In this document: one piece after another, positions 26,542 through 36,411 of the stretch
Layout of the letters: every line of letters starts with the position of its first letter
How positions within the stretch are numbered: position 1 is the first letter of the stretch
Position numbers and translations under genes: made by a program
NCBI GenBank assembly: GCA_012839035.1
Contig: DUOB01000076.1
Coordinates: 54,176-118,175 of the forward strand
Length of the DNA: 64,000 nucleotides
Source: Propionibacterium sp.
Lineage (GTDB): Bacteria; Actinomycetota; Actinomycetes; Propionibacteriales; Propionibacteriaceae
Direction: 5' to 3'
The notes under the pieces: generated by a model
Databases searched by the model: none
Seen by the model: the letters and a program-made list of their open reading frames with translations, nothing else
Told to the model about the DNA's origin: nothing

Positions 26542-27195
26542 GTGAGCGAACAAGGTCAGGTCACCCCAATCCCCAGCGGCGCGTCGATCGCCTTCGCGGA
26601 AGGCTTCCGGCCCCAATCCGAGGCCATGCACGCCGCCCGCCGGGAGGCGGCTGAGCTGGGCGTGGTCCCCGTGAGCCCGGGATCGGCGTCCATGCTGACC
26701 GTGCTCGCGCGGATGATCGATGCCAAGGCCGTCGTCGAGATCGGCACCGGTGCGGGCGTCTCCGGGCTGGCGCTGTTCGCGGGCATGGAGCCCAACGGCG
26801 TGCTGACCAGTGTGGATTCCGAGCACGAAGTTCAGGCTGCGGCACGGCGAGCGTTTCTCGCCTCCCAGATCCCCAACCGGCGGTTCCGGCTGATCGCCGG
26901 TCAGGCCTTGGACGTATTGCCGAAGTTGAGCGACGGCGCCTACGACCTCGTGTTCATCAACGGCGACCACCTCGAGTTCGGCGAATATGTCGCCCAAGCG
27001 CTGCGCCTGCTGCGTCACGGCGGCGTCATGATCGTCAATCACGCGCTGTGGTCCAACAAGGTCGCGGACCCCGACAATCAAGAAGACGAGACAATCGTCA
27101 TTCGGGAGGCGTTGTCAGCGGTGCAGGACATCGAAGAATTCACCGCCGCGCTCACTCCGACCGGCGACGGGATGGTCGTCGCGGTCAAGAGCTGA
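26542..27195 (+). CDS. O-methyltransferase (class I SAM-dependent)
   Basis: A 217-residue protein. Motif I is VVEIGTGAGVSGLALFAGM. An acidic ribose-binding position lies in LTSVDSEHE, and YDLVFINGDHLEFGEYVAQALRLLRHGG covers motifs II-III. It resembles Rv1220c, which also adjoins sigE and has similar length, so I prefer the GTG at 26542 over ATG 26500. The substrate is unknown. It converges on glgC. Confidence 0.88.
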   Translation: MSEQGQVTPIPSGASIAFAEGFRPQSEAMHAARREAAELGVVPVSPGSASMLTVLARMIDAKAVVEIGTGAGVSGLALFAGMEPNGVLTSVDSEHEVQAAARRAFLASQIPNRRFRLIAGQALDVLPKLSDGAYDLVFINGDHLEFGEYVAQALRLLRHGGVMIVNHALWSNKVADPDNQEDETIVIREALSAVQDIEEFTAALTPTGDGMVVAVKS

Positions 27196-27204
27196 CGCCA
27201 AAAA

Positions 27205-27239
27205 GGGGAGCACATAGGATCCGATCCCACGCGCTCCCC
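27205..27239. terminator. Bidirectional hairpin between O-methyltransferase and glgC
   Basis: A perfect 7-bp stem, GGGGAGC (27205-27211) with GCTCCCC (27233-27239), sits between two convergent genes. It is preceded by an A-run (usable as a U-tract for the minus strand). Confidence 0.6.
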
Positions 27240-27277
27240 CGGCCTCAGCGTTCAGAACCCGCCGGTCCGGGCGCCCA

Positions 27278-28507
27278 TCAATTCCTGGTCACCCGGGTGC
27301 CCTTGCCGACGACGGTGATGCCACCGGCGGAGACGGTGAAGCCGCGTGCCTTGTCAGCCTCGGGGTCCACTCCGATCTCACAGCCGTCCTCGACGACCAC
27401 GTTCTTGTCGAGGATCGCGTTGTGCACGACCGCGTTGCGGCCGATCCGGACGTTGTCCATGAGCACGGCGTGCTGGATGTTGGCCCACTTGTCCACTCGG
27501 ACATTCGGGGAGAGCACCGAGGCGTCGACATCGCCACCGGAGATGATGCAGCCCGAGGAGACGATCGAGTCCTCGGCATTGCCGCGAAGCACGAACTTCG
27601 CACCGGGGCGCTGGGGTTGGTAGGTCCAGATGGGCCAATGTTCGTTGTAGAGGGAGAAGTTCGGCACCACGGACACCAGGTCCATATGGGCTTCGTGATA
27701 GGCGTCGATCGTGCCGACATCCCGCCAATAGTCGCGGTCCTTCTCCGTCGCACCGGGCACCGTGTTGGCCGTGAAGTCGTGCACCTGTGCCTGACCGGGC
27801 GCGACGAAGCGGGGGATGATGTCCCCGCCCATGTCGTGGCGTGCGGTCGCATCCGCTGCGTCGGCCTCCAGTGCTTCGACGAGCGCCGCGCGGGTGAAGA
27901 TGTAGTTGCCCATCGACGCGAACGATTCGTCCGGGCTGTCCGGCAGGCCGGGTGGATCGGCCGGCTTTTCCAGGAACTCCCGGATATTGGAGTCGGTATC
28001 CGCGTCGATGATGCCGAAGGCACTGGCCTCGCTGCGCGGCACGCGGATGCCGGCCACCGTGCAGGCCTTGCCGGACTGGATGTGCTGGTCAAGCATCTGG
28101 CTGACGTCCATCCGATAGATGTTGTCGGCGCCGAACACGACGACATAGTCCGGGTCTTCGTCGCGGATGAGGTTCATGGACTGATAGATGGCGTCAGCCG
28201 ACCCCTGATACCACCTCGGGCCGAGCCGCTGCTGAGCAGGCACCGGGGTCACATAGTTGCCGAGCATCGTGGACATGCGCCACGTAATCGAAATGTGCCT
28301 GTCGAGGGAGTGTGACTTGTATTGCGTCAGCACAGCGATCTGCCGCATGTCACTGTTGACGAGGTTGGAAAGCACGAAATCGATGAGCCGATAAGTGCCA
28401 CCGAAGGGAACAGCAGGCTTGGCGCGATCCATGGTCAACGGCATCAGCCGCTTGCCTTCTCCGCCCGCCAGAACGATTGACAAAACTTTGGGCCGCAACG
28501 GTCTCAC
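27278..28507 (-). CDS. glgC: Glucose-1-phosphate adenylyltransferase
   Basis: The 409-residue enzyme makes ADP-glucose for glycogen. Motifs are [25 protein letters not shown] split by the usual pattern, [41 protein letters not shown], and [21 protein letters not shown]-terminal left-handed beta-helix is present ([34 protein letters not shown]). It starts at GTG 28507 and is divergent from glgA over about 100 bases that should hold both promoters. Confidence 0.97.
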   Translation of the reverse strand: MRPLRPKVLSIVLAGGEGKRLMPLTMDRAKPAVPFGGTYRLIDFVLSNLVNSDMRQIAVLTQYKSHSLDRHISITWRMSTMLGNYVTPVPAQQRLGPRWYQGSADAIYQSMNLIRDEDPDYVVVFGADNIYRMDVSQMLDQHIQSGKACTVAGIRVPRSEASAFGIIDADTDSNIREFLEKPADPPGLPDSPDESFASMGNYIFTRAALVEALEADAADATARHDMGGDIIPRFVAPGQAQVHDFTANTVPGATEKDRDYWRDVGTIDAYHEAHMDLVSVVPNFSLYNEHWPIWTYQPQRPGAKFVLRGNAEDSIVSSGCIISGGDVDASVLSPNVRVDKWANIQHAVLMDNVRIGRNAVVHNAILDKNVVVEDGCEIGVDPEADKARGFTVSAGGITVVGKGTRVTRN

Positions 28508-28609
28508 CTCGTGTTCGATGTGCTGGAGACGTTTTCCACCTTATCCCTCCCCGCCCGCCTTGGCCGAGGTGCCCGCAAAGCCGAGTGCTGGTTGTGAAAG
28601 CATCACCTC

Positions 28610-29797
28610 ATGAGCATGCGAATCTCGCTTTTGACCAGGGAATACCCACCCAGCATTTACGGTGGCGCGGGCGTCCACGTCGCCCAGCTCGTGCCCCAGC
28701 TGCGCAAGCTGATCGACGTTGATGTGCAGTGCATGGGCGAGCCGCGCGAAGGGGCCACCGCGCACGCGGAGGACTTCCCCCCGGGCGCCAACGCGGCCCT
28801 CCGGGTGTTCGGTGCCGATCTGAGCATGGTCGCGGCGATCCCCGAGGTTGATCTGGTGCATTCGCATACGTGGTACGCATGCCTGGGCGCCCATCTGGCC
28901 GGTCTCTATCAGGACATTCCGAGCGTGGTCACCGCGCATTCCCTCGAGCCCGACCGTCCCTGGAAGGCCGAGCAGCTGGGTGGCGGCTATCGACTCAGCT
29001 CGTGGGCGGAGCAGACAGCCTATGAAGGGGCCAGCGCCGTGATCGCCGTCAGCGAGGCCATGCGACCCGCAGTGCTCAATGCCTATCCCGCCCTTGACCC
29101 GGCCAAGATCCACGTCGTCAAGAACGGCATCGACACCGATGAGTTCCTGCCGACCACCGACTACGACGTCCTCACCGATCTCGGCGTGGATCTCGATCGC
29201 CCGATCGTGTCCTTCGTCGGCCGCATCACCCGGCAGAAGGGCTTGGTCCATCTCGTTCGGGCCGCGGAGCAGTTCGATCCCGACACCCAATTGGTTCTGC
29301 TCGCCGGTGCTCCGGACACCCCGGAAATCGCGGCCGAGTTCGATGCGGCGTTCAGCCATCTCAAGAAGGCGCGGGGCGGGGTAACGTGGGTCCAGGAGAT
29401 GCTGCCGCGCGAGAGCGTACGCCAGGTGCTGTCGCACTCGACCGTGTTCGCGTGCCCGTCGATCTATGAACCGCTCGGCATCGTGAACCTTGAGGCGATG
29501 GCCTGCGAGACGGCCGTTGTCGCTTCCGCCGTGGGCGGCATCCCCGAGGTGGTCGTGGACGGCACGACCGGGCTGCTGGTCCCCTATGACCCGCAGCGTG
29601 CCGACGATCCGCAATTCATCGGAGATTTCGAAACCACGTTCGCCGAGCAGGTGAACGCCCTCACCCGGGATCCACAGCGGGCGACCACGTTCGGCAAGGC
29701 CGGACGTCAGCGGTGCATCGACGAGTTCTCGTGGGCCAGGATCGCCCAACAGACCGTGGACGTCTATCGCGCTGCCATCGAGCGCCACGGCGGTTGA
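28610..29797 (+). CDS. glgA: GT4-family glycogen synthase / alpha-maltose-1-phosphate synthase
   Basis: A 395-residue glycosyltransferase. The N-terminal Rossmann domain begins MSMRISLLTREYPPSIYGGAG, with VHSHTWYACL and VTAHSLEPDRPWKAEQLGGG. The C-terminal domain has FVGRITRQKGL and the retaining EX7E segment CPSIYEPLGIVNLEAMAC. It corresponds in context to mycobacterial Rv1212c, characterised as maltose-1-phosphate synthase (GlgM), so the acceptor may be glucose-1-phosphate rather than glycogen. It is divergent from glgC and ends before a strong hairpin. Confidence 0.95.
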   Translation: MSMRISLLTREYPPSIYGGAGVHVAQLVPQLRKLIDVDVQCMGEPREGATAHAEDFPPGANAALRVFGADLSMVAAIPEVDLVHSHTWYACLGAHLAGLYQDIPSVVTAHSLEPDRPWKAEQLGGGYRLSSWAEQTAYEGASAVIAVSEAMRPAVLNAYPALDPAKIHVVKNGIDTDEFLPTTDYDVLTDLGVDLDRPIVSFVGRITRQKGLVHLVRAAEQFDPDTQLVLLAGAPDTPEIAAEFDAAFSHLKKARGGVTWVQEMLPRESVRQVLSHSTVFACPSIYEPLGIVNLEAMACETAVVASAVGGIPEVVVDGTTGLLVPYDPQRADDPQFIGDFETTFAEQVNALTRDPQRATTFGKAGRQRCIDEFSWARIAQQTVDVYRAAIERHGG

Positions 29798-29833
29798 GAG
29801 CGACGGTGCGTACTGCTCCTTCAAAGACAAGCC

Positions 29834-29865
29834 GGACGCGGGACCCGACAATCGGGCCCGCGTCC
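29834..29865. terminator. Strong hairpin between glgA and the DUF3117 gene
   Basis: GGACGCGGG pairs with CCCGCGTCC, and an inner CCCGA/TCGGG extends the stem past one mismatch. GTTCTCGTTT follows on the plus strand. It lies 36 bases after the glgA stop and between convergent genes. Confidence 0.8.
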
Positions 29866-29882
29866 GTTCTCGTTTCAGTTCT

Positions 29883-30050
29883 TCAGCCGACGACGTCCTT
29901 GAGCGCAGAAGCCAACTCAGTGGCCTCATCCGCGTTCATCTCAACGACCAGCCGACCGCCACCTTCCAAGGGGACTCGCATGACAATCCCGCGACCCTCC
30001 TTGGTGACCTCCATGGGACCGTCGCCGGTTCGCGGTTTCATTGCTGCCAT
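29883..30050 (-). CDS. DUF3117 protein (55 residues)
   Basis: A short conserved actinobacterial protein (Rv1211-like) starting at ATG 30050: MAAMKPRTGDGPMEV, then GRGIVMRVPLEGGGRLVVEM and NADEATELASALKDVVG. It contains a small beta-rich segment and a C-terminal helix. Its role is unknown. The order DUF3117-glgA-glgC matches mycobacteria. Confidence 0.92.
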   Translation of the reverse strand: MAAMKPRTGDGPMEVTKEGRGIVMRVPLEGGGRLVVEMNADEATELASALKDVVG

Positions 30051-30149
30051 CGGGTAACCCTCATCTCTCCTCATATGGACCTCACGGTCCGTGTTCAATC
30101 CCGGCAGGAGCCGGGTGGAACCCAGTCGCTCGAAGCGAACCACCGTCCA

Positions 30150-30473
30150 TTATTCCGCATCACCGGAAACACCGTGCCTCGTGGCTCGTTCCGTCGGCGC
30201 TTTTTCACCGCCGTCCGCGCTCTCTTCCCACAGCGCGAGCTCGCGGGCCAGGCGCGCCATCCACCGGTCCACCTCGGCCATGTCATAGCCCATCGGAGTG
30301 ACGCCGAACCTGATGTTCTCCAGGTCATCCGACCGCAGCCGTTCCTCATCGGGCAGCGGCGGTTGATAAATGTCGCGCACCGGTTCGGGCTGTTGTTCAC
30401 CGAACCGACCAGCCGCCACGAGCGCTGCCAGCCCGATCACCGCCACCGCGATGAGCACAATCACCAATTCCAT
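30150..30473 (-). CDS. DivIVA-domain small membrane protein
   Basis: A 107-residue protein. The N-terminal transmembrane helix is MELVIVLIAVAVIGLAALVAAG. The DivIVA-like motif IRFGVTPMGYDMAEVDRWMARLARELAL follows. It starts 10 bases downstream of the LOG stop and is part of the dapE-LOG operon. It resembles Rv1209 in position and layout; a role in polar or septal localisation is inference. Confidence 0.82.
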   Translation of the reverse strand: MELVIVLIAVAVIGLAALVAAGRFGEQQPEPVRDIYQPPLPDEERLRSDDLENIRFGVTPMGYDMAEVDRWMARLARELALWEESADGGEKAPTERATRHGVSGDAE

Positions 30474-30483
30474 AGTCGCCCCA

Positions 30484-31257
30484 CTATTGCCCGTCCGCGG
30501 TCGACGGGGTCGGACGCCCTGGAGGCGTCGCGTTCGCGCGGACCATTTTCTCCACCACTTCGTCGACGTCGTCGGTGATGAACAGTCGCCTGACGTCGGC
30601 CTCGTTGATATAGCCCTCGGCAAGGGGCTGCTCGACAATCCAGTCCTTCAGCCCCTGCCAATAGCCGGAGCCGAACAATACGACCGGGAAATCCACCACC
30701 TTTCGGGTCTGCACCAGCGTGAGCGCTTCGAACAGCTCGTCAAATGTGCCGTAACCGCCCGGCAGCACCACGAAACCCTGGGAATACTTGAGGAACATCG
30801 TCTTGCGCGCGAAGAAATAGCGGAAGTTGATCCCGAGGGTCACATATTCATTGATGCCCGTCTCGAAGGGCAGCTCGATGCCGAGCCCGACCGACGTGCC
30901 CCCGACCTCGAACGCCCCCTTGTTCGCGGCCTCCATGATCCCCGGCCCGCCACCGGTCATGACCGCGAAATTGGCTTCCGCCAGGCGCCGTCCGAGGGTC
31001 TGGGCTGCGGCGTACATCGGATGATCCGGACGCGTCCGCGCCGACCCGAACACGCTGACGGCGGGGCCGAGTTCGGCGAGCGTGCCGAAGCCCTCGACGA
31101 ACTCCGACTGGATGCGGAGCACCCGCCAGGGGTCGGTGTGGACCCAGTCGCTCGGTCCGCGGGAAGCCAGCAGACGCTGGTCCGTCGTCGTGGGCAGCAC
31201 CATGTCCCGGGCGCGGATCACGGGACCGGTGTGGCGACGCTCGAAACTTCGGCTCAT
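30484..31257 (-). CDS. LOG-family (TIGR00730) nucleoside-monophosphate phosphoribohydrolase-like protein
   Basis: A 257-residue Rossmann-fold protein. It has the family signature [16 protein letters not shown] and the [12 protein letters not shown] motif with the catalytic Glu, plus [15 protein letters not shown] proteins release free base from cytokinin nucleotides; Rv1205 of M. tuberculosis belongs here. The start overlaps the dapE stop by four bases, so it is translated with dapE. Confidence 0.92.
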   Translation of the reverse strand: MSRSFERRHTGPVIRARDMVLPTTTDQRLLASRGPSDWVHTDPWRVLRIQSEFVEGFGTLAELGPAVSVFGSARTRPDHPMYAAAQTLGRRLAEANFAVMTGGGPGIMEAANKGAFEVGGTSVGLGIELPFETGINEYVTLGINFRYFFARKTMFLKYSQGFVVLPGGYGTFDELFEALTLVQTRKVVDFPVVLFGSGYWQGLKDWIVEQPLAEGYINEADVRRLFITDDVDEVVEKMVRANATPPGRPTPSTADGQ

Positions 31258-32354
31258 TGGGTCTCTCCCTCGGGCTGCAGCCAGCGCATCAGCGCGTCAC
31301 GGCACGCATAGACCTGCCAGGCCGGGCAGCATTCGTCGTCCGCGTGGGCCTTGGCGGGGTCGCCGGGGCCGAAGTTCACGGCGGGTACGCCGACCTCGGC
31401 GAAGCGGGCGACATCGGTCCACCCGTGCTTGGGCCGGGCCTCACCGCCAACGGCTGCCAGGAATTCGGCAGCGGCGGGCAGATCGAGCCCCGGCCGGGCG
31501 CCGGCGGCCAGATCCGTGAGCTCCAGTTCGTAGCCCGACAGATAGTCCCTGATCCAGGCCACGGCCTCGTCCGCGGACTTGTCGGGGGCGAAGCGATAGT
31601 TGACCTCGACCGTGCAGAGGTCCGGGATGACGTTCCCGGCGATGCCGCCGGTGATCGAGACCGCGTTGAGGCCCTCGTGATATTGCAGCCCGTCCACCCA
31701 CGGCTGGGCCGGGACATAGTCCTTGAGCCGCGTGAGCAGCTCGGCGGCCTCGTGGATGGCGTTGTGTCCCATCCACGTCCGTGCCGAGTGAGCGGCCTTG
31801 CCCCGCAGCCTGGCACGGACCCGCAGGGTGCCCTGGCAACCGCCCTCCACGACGGCACCCGTCGGTTCGCACAGCACCGCGAAGTCACCGGCGAGCCATT
31901 CGGGCTCCTCCCGCGAGATCCGAAGCAGGCCGTTGCGTTCCGCCTCGACCTCCTCGTTGTCATAGAAGATCCAGGTCACGTCATGGCGCGGCTCGGCGAG
32001 CGCCGCGGCCACGCTGAGCTGCACCGCGACGCCGCCCTTCATGTCGCAGGTGCCGCGCCCGATGAGGATCCGGTCGTCCCCCTCCCCCTCGATCCGGCAC
32101 GGGAGATTCGGCTCCGCGGTCAGGGGCACCGTGTCGGTGTGTCCCGCGATCACCACCCGGGTCGGACGCCCGAGATGGGTCCGGGCGATGAGCGCGTCGC
32201 CGTTGCGCAGGACCTCCAGGTGCGGAAAGGACCGCAACGCGGCCTCGATGGCATCGGTGATCGGCCCCTCGTTGCCGGACACGGATTCGATGTTGACCAG
32301 GTCGCGCAGCAGATCCACGACGTCGCCGGTCAGATCCAGCACAGGTTCAGGCAT
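31254..32354 (-). CDS. dapE: Succinyl-diaminopimelate desuccinylase
   Basis: The 366-residue M20 metallohydrolase removes succinate to give LL-diaminopimelate. Ligand motifs are [10 protein letters not shown] (His, Asp), [10 protein letters not shown] (bridging Asp), [12 protein letters not shown] (catalytic and ligand Glu), VLCEPTG (Glu) and the late HADDE (His). ATG 32354 is the family-like start ([11 protein letters not shown]). It is divergent from dapD, whose enzyme makes the succinylated precursor. Confidence 0.96.
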   Translation of the reverse strand: MPEPVLDLTGDVVDLLRDLVNIESVSGNEGPITDAIEAALRSFPHLEVLRNGDALIARTHLGRPTRVVIAGHTDTVPLTAEPNLPCRIEGEGDDRILIGRGTCDMKGGVAVQLSVAAALAEPRHDVTWIFYDNEEVEAERNGLLRISREEPEWLAGDFAVLCEPTGAVVEGGCQGTLRVRARLRGKAAHSARTWMGHNAIHEAAELLTRLKDYVPAQPWVDGLQYHEGLNAVSITGGIAGNVIPDLCTVEVNYRFAPDKSADEAVAWIRDYLSGYELELTDLAAGARPGLDLPAAAEFLAAVGGEARPKHGWTDVARFAEVGVPAVNFGPGDPAKAHADDECCPAWQVYACRDALMRWLQPEGETQ

Positions 32355-32444
32355 AGGGCACAGCCTAGCGATCGAGTTCTTCCGCATACGCACGCCGAGT
32401 CTCGCTTGTGGCTGCCTGCACGGAGCATCAGTAGGGTGGACCCC

Positions 32445-33389
32445 ATGACTTCGCAGCACGACGACGCCGCCCCGCAGCAGGCCTGGGGTTGGGGTCTGGT
32501 CTCAACCCATGACAACGGACAGATCCTGGACACGTGGTTTCCTGCGCCCGCACTGGGCGCGCCCGCCGACGCTGCCGAGCCGAGCGATCTGGCCGCAGCC
32601 GCCGGGCGGGACGACGCCCGAGCGGTGACCACCTCGGTCGAGCTGGTCGAGATCGATCTGTCCGCGGCTCCGACGACTGTGCCGGATGCCTATCTGCGGC
32701 TGCATCTGCTGAGCCATCGGCTGGTCCAGCCCAACACGATCAACCTGGATGGCCTGTTCGGCGTGCTCACCAACGTCGTGTGGACCTCCGCCGGCCCGTG
32801 CGCAGTCGAGGGCTTCGAAGCGACGCGGCTGCGCCTGCGCGCCGCCCGGGGCCACCTCACCGTGTTCAGCATCGACAAGTTCCCGCGCATGGTCGACTAT
32901 GTGATTCCTTCGGGGGTACGCATCGGCGACGCCGACCGCATCCGTCTCGGTGCTCACCTGGCGTCCGGGACGACCGTGATGCACGAGGGATTCGTCAACT
33001 TCAACGCCGGCACCACGGGGGTGTCCATGGTCGAGGGGCGCATCTCCCAGGGCGTCGTGGTCGGCAACGGCTCCGACATCGGTGGCGGCGCCTCCACGAT
33101 GGGCACGCTGTCCGGCGGCGGCACCGAACGGGTGTCGATCGGTGAGCGTTGTCTGATCGGCGCCAACGCCGGTGTGGGCATCGCGCTCGGCGATGACTGC
33201 GTGGTGGAGGCCGGCCTCTATGTGACTGCCGGGACCAAGGTCCGGGTCAACGATGAGGTCGTGCGCGCGGCAGACCTGTCCGGGCAGTCCGGACTGCTCT
33301 TCCTGCGCAACTCCCTGACCGGTGAGGTCGAGGTGCGCGGTCGTGAAGGCCGCACCGTCGAGCTCAACGACGCACTGCACTCCCACTGA
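32445..33389 (+). CDS. dapD: 2,3,4,5-tetrahydropyridine-2,6-dicarboxylate N-succinyltransferase
   Basis: A 314-residue actinobacterial-type DapD. Its N-terminal domain ([19 protein letters not shown]) is followed by a left-handed parallel beta-helix of hexapeptide repeats ([69 protein letters not shown]). It starts at ATG 32445 with ggtgga upstream. It shares the 90-base divergent promoter region with dapE. Confidence 0.97.
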   Translation: MTSQHDDAAPQQAWGWGLVSTHDNGQILDTWFPAPALGAPADAAEPSDLAAAAGRDDARAVTTSVELVEIDLSAAPTTVPDAYLRLHLLSHRLVQPNTINLDGLFGVLTNVVWTSAGPCAVEGFEATRLRLRAARGHLTVFSIDKFPRMVDYVIPSGVRIGDADRIRLGAHLASGTTVMHEGFVNFNAGTTGVSMVEGRISQGVVVGNGSDIGGGASTMGTLSGGGTERVSIGERCLIGANAGVGIALGDDCVVEAGLYVTAGTKVRVNDEVVRAADLSGQSGLLFLRNSLTGEVEVRGREGRTVELNDALHSH

Positions 33390-33418
33390 GCGGGCGACGA
33401 AACGCCGAGCGACCACCG

Positions 33419-34267
33419 GTGCGCAAAGGTGCCCGCGGGCTGCTCGGAGTGGTGGCCGTAGGCCTGATCATCGTGCTGGTCGGCACCGTTGTCACGCTTG
33501 CCTGGTTGCGGGAGCGGGGTCAGGTCCCGCCGCTGCCGTTCGAGCAGCGCTGTGTTGCCACCACGCCGGACAAGCGCGTGGTGCTCACCCTGGATCAGGC
33601 GCGCTGGACGGCCATCGTGGTCGGCGTGGGTGTCGGCCGGGACCTCGGGACACACGCGGCAACCATCGCCATGGCGACCGTCTATCAGGAGACCGGCATC
33701 CGAAACCTCGATTACGGGGACCGGGACTCCGTCGGGTTGTTCCAGCAACGACCCTCGCAGGGCTGGGGCACGCCGGAGCAGATCATGGACCCCTGGTATT
33801 CGACGACCCAGTTCTATGACGCGCTCGTGGAGATCCCCGGCTGGGAATCCGGCGACGTGAACGACACGGCGCAGGCCGTGCAGCGCAGCGGCCACCCCCA
33901 CGCCTACCGCAAGCACGAGACCAAGGCGCGCGCGCTGGCCGCGGTGTTCGCCGGGGATGTCCCCGCCGGGTTGTCGTGCTTCGACGAGCGGTCGTTGCCG
34001 GGTGATCCGGACACGTTCCGCACCGAACTGCAGCGGACTTTCGGATCGCTGAGCGTGGAGACCGACCCGACCGGACTCACGGTGCGGGCCCAGTCCGACA
34101 AGGAGGCTGCCGCGATCACGGCCTTCGCCGTCGCCAACGCCGGGCGGCTCGGGATCGCTCGTGTGGAGAGCGCCGGGCAGGTCTGGAACGCCACCGATCC
34201 CGGTCTCCCGGTGTGGCGCACCGGCGGCGGGACACCCGACGATGTCGTCGGGATCGTCTTTCGCTGA
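33419..34267 (+). CDS. Membrane-anchored SLT/lysozyme-fold-like protein
   Basis: A 282-residue protein starting at GTG 33419. The N-terminus has one transmembrane segment (LLGVVAVGLIIVLVGTVVTLAWL). The extracytoplasmic region has VYQETGIRNLDYGDRDSVGLFQQRPSQGWG in two steps: a glutamate (E91) followed by S-x-G-L-F-Q-Q at 104-110. This is the order of the catalytic Glu and GLMQ motif of lytic transglycosylases. A cell-wall lytic or wall-binding role is therefore plausible. The family is common in actinobacteria but I know no tested function. It follows dapD by 29 bases. Confidence 0.72.
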   Translation: MRKGARGLLGVVAVGLIIVLVGTVVTLAWLRERGQVPPLPFEQRCVATTPDKRVVLTLDQARWTAIVVGVGVGRDLGTHAATIAMATVYQETGIRNLDYGDRDSVGLFQQRPSQGWGTPEQIMDPWYSTTQFYDALVEIPGWESGDVNDTAQAVQRSGHPHAYRKHETKARALAAVFAGDVPAGLSCFDERSLPGDPDTFRTELQRTFGSLSVETDPTGLTVRAQSDKEAAAITAFAVANAGRLGIARVESAGQVWNATDPGLPVWRTGGGTPDDVVGIVFR

Positions 34268-34272
34268 TGCGC

Positions 34273-35394
34273 TCAGACCAACGCGTTCAGACGCTCAGCC
34301 GCTGCCTGCACACGCTCGTCCGTGGCCGTCATGGCAATGCGCACGAACTCTCCGGAGACCTGACCATAGAAGTCACCGGGCGCCACGAGAATGCCCTGTT
34401 CGGCAAGGAACGCCACGGAATCACGGCACGGTTCCCCGCGTGTGGCCCACAGATAGAGTCCGGCCTCGGAGTGGTGGATCGTGAACCCCACGCGCTCCAG
34501 AGCCGGTCGCAGGAGCTCCCGCCGCGTCCGATAGCGCTCCCGCTGCTCCTCGACGTGCCGGTGATCGCCGAGCAGCTCGACCATCACCTCCTGCATCGGC
34601 CCAGGCATCATGAAGCCCGAGTGCTTGCGGACCTCCAGCAATTCCGCGAGCAGGACCGGGTCTCCGGCCACGAACCCTGCCCGGTAGCCGGCGAGATTGG
34701 ACCGCTTCGACAGCGAGTGCGCGATCAGGAGATTGGCGTGCGAATCCCCGCAGATATCGGGATGCAGGATCGACTGGGGATCAGCGTCCCAACCGAACTC
34801 GAGATAGCACTCGTCCGCCGCGAGAATCGCGTCGTTGGCACGCGCCCATTCGACCCAGCCCCGCAGCAACTCGGGAGATGCCACCGCACCGGTCGGATTG
34901 CTGGGCGAGTTGATCCACGCCATCGCCGCGGGCGGCGCCTGGCCGGGGTCGTCACACAGGACGATCCGGCAGCGGGCAAGTTCTCCGCCGACCGCATAGG
35001 TCGGATAGGCCACCTCGGGAATGACGAGGGTGTCGTCGGGGCCGAGACCCAGCTGATGCGGCAGGTCCGCCACAATCTCCTTGGTCCCGATCGCGGGCAC
35101 CGCGACAACCGGCCGATCACCCGTCGGCGTCACGCCCGGGTCCACAACCCCCAGCCGTCCGGTGAGATATGCAGCCATCGCATCCTGAAGAGCCGGCGTA
35201 CCCAGAACCGTCGGATAACCCGGCCACTCGGTCGCTGCCGCCAAGGCGCGCCGGCCGATCTCCGGAACGGGATCGACCGGCGTCCCGACGGACAGATCCA
35301 CCATCCCGCCCGGATGCTCCCCGGCGCGCGCCTTGGCGCCGGCGAGCGTGTCCCAGGGAAAATCGGGGAGGGACGCGGTGTGCGGTCTTCTCAC
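34273..35394 (-). CDS. dapC: Succinyldiaminopimelate aminotransferase
   Basis: A 373-residue fold-type I PLP enzyme. Motifs are GMVDLSVGTPVDPVPE, INSPSNPTGAVAS, ILAADECYLEFGW (Asp-x-x-Tyr), HSLSKRSNLAGYRAGFVAG with the PLP lysine, and a C-terminal arginine in FVRIAMTA. It starts at GTG 35394, overlapping the ferredoxin stop by four bases. The fdxC-dapC pairing matches mycobacteria (Rv1177-Rv1178). Together with DapD and DapE it completes the succinylase branch. Confidence 0.93.
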   Translation of the reverse strand: MRRPHTASLPDFPWDTLAGAKARAGEHPGGMVDLSVGTPVDPVPEIGRRALAAATEWPGYPTVLGTPALQDAMAAYLTGRLGVVDPGVTPTGDRPVVAVPAIGTKEIVADLPHQLGLGPDDTLVIPEVAYPTYAVGGELARCRIVLCDDPGQAPPAAMAWINSPSNPTGAVASPELLRGWVEWARANDAILAADECYLEFGWDADPQSILHPDICGDSHANLLIAHSLSKRSNLAGYRAGFVAGDPVLLAELLEVRKHSGFMMPGPMQEVMVELLGDHRHVEEQRERYRTRRELLRPALERVGFTIHHSEAGLYLWATRGEPCRDSVAFLAEQGILVAPGDFYGQVSGEFVRIAMTATDERVQAAAERLNALV

Positions 35395-35732
35395 GCCTCG
35401 TCGTGCTCCTGGGGAGGCAGCTCGGCAACGAGCGGGTGATCGAACTCGATCGGGCCGTTCTCCTCCTCGTAGCGCTGCGCGCCCCCGGGGCTGCCCAGCT
35501 TGTCGAAGAACTGCACGTTCACGTCGTAATAGCTGGCCCACTCCTCCGGGACATCGTCCTCGTAGTAGATCGCCTCGACTGGACAGACGGGCTCGCACGC
35601 GCCGCAGTCGACGCACTCGTCAGGATGGATATAAAGCATCCTCGCGCCCTCATAGATGCAGTCCACGGGGCACTCGTCAACGCAAGCGCGGTCCTTCAGA
35701 TCCACGCACGGCTGCGCGATGATATAGGTCAC
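35391..35732 (-). CDS. fdxC: Seven-iron ferredoxin
   Basis: A 113-residue protein with a 3Fe-4S/4Fe-4S pattern: CVDLKDRACVDECPVDC and then CVDCGACEPVCPVEAI. I choose the GTG at 35732 because aggga lies about six bases upstream and family proteins begin MTY-I-A-Q-P-C; a GTG two codons earlier abuts the site. The C-terminal tail is acidic. It is an electron carrier in the cytoplasm with unknown partner; co-translation with dapC does not imply a shared reaction. Confidence 0.95.
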   Translation of the reverse strand: MTYIIAQPCVDLKDRACVDECPVDCIYEGARMLYIHPDECVDCGACEPVCPVEAIYYEDDVPEEWASYYDVNVQFFDKLGSPGGAQRYEEENGPIEFDHPLVAELPPQEHDEA

Positions 35733-35838
35733 GGTCACTCCCTGAATGATGTGGTGCGTCGGGCCCGGGCGCTGTGTCCCGACGACGCACCCCTCAGACT
35801 AATCTCCCCGTGCACGCCGAAGAAAAGGGCCCCGGCTG

Positions 35839-36411
35839 ATGAGAACCGATCCGTTACAGAAACTTGCTGGGCTGCGGGTGGGCGTACGAGTGTCGATGCG
35901 CGTCGAAACGCCGGAGGGCACGGCGGACCGACTCGGGCTGGTGCTCGCGCTCGGGCCCGACCATGTGGTGCTCGAGGATCGTGCGGGCGTGCGGCACCGC
36001 GTTGAGCGGGCAACTGTACGCCTCGCCAGGCGCGTCCCCACCGTTGCGCGCGGACGCAACCCCCGCCACGCACCGCCCGATCTGCTGCGAGCGTTGGCCG
36101 CCGACGCCGGGCTCGGCGCTCCCGTCGGAGCACCCTGCTGGATCGCGCGGCTGTGCGACCTCGTCGATCACCTGGACGACACCGGCGTCACTCCTCCGCC
36201 CGGCCACGCCGACACCCGGGGGTTCGCCGCACGGGACGGGTCACGGGGGCTCGTCAACGGCGAGTGGGCCGCGTTCCGGCTGGTCGAGGCTGAGTCGCTG
36301 GAGCCGCTGGCGGCTTGGGCGGCACGCCGGAACGCACGCAACGTGGTGCTCACGAGCTCGCTCCCCACGGAAGTGCTCGACGACCTCGGTCTGGCACTCT
36401 TGGACCCATGA
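35839..36411 (+). CDS. Conserved protein of unknown function with SH3-like N-terminus
   Basis: A 190-residue protein. Residues about 12-68 (VGVRVSMRVETPEGTADRLG, VVLEDRAGVRHRVERATVR) look like a small beta-barrel. A helical region follows, ending AAWAARRNARNVVLTSSLP. It resembles the N-terminal part of actinobacterial GNAT proteins of the Rv0428c type as I recall them, but no acetyltransferase core is visible in it. The stop overlaps the start of a small GNAT gene (ATGA), which suggests that the two products act together. Confidence 0.65.
   Translation: MRTDPLQKLAGLRVGVRVSMRVETPEGTADRLGLVLALGPDHVVLEDRAGVRHRVERATVRLARRVPTVARGRNPRHAPPDLLRALAADAGLGAPVGAPCWIARLCDLVDHLDDTGVTPPPGHADTRGFAARDGSRGLVNGEWAAFRLVEAESLEPLAAWAARRNARNVVLTSSLPTEVLDDLGLALLDP

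Noticed and set aside
31257..32444. N-terminal extension in frame with dapD
   Set aside because: It runs antisense through dapE. The DapD family starts at ATG 32445.
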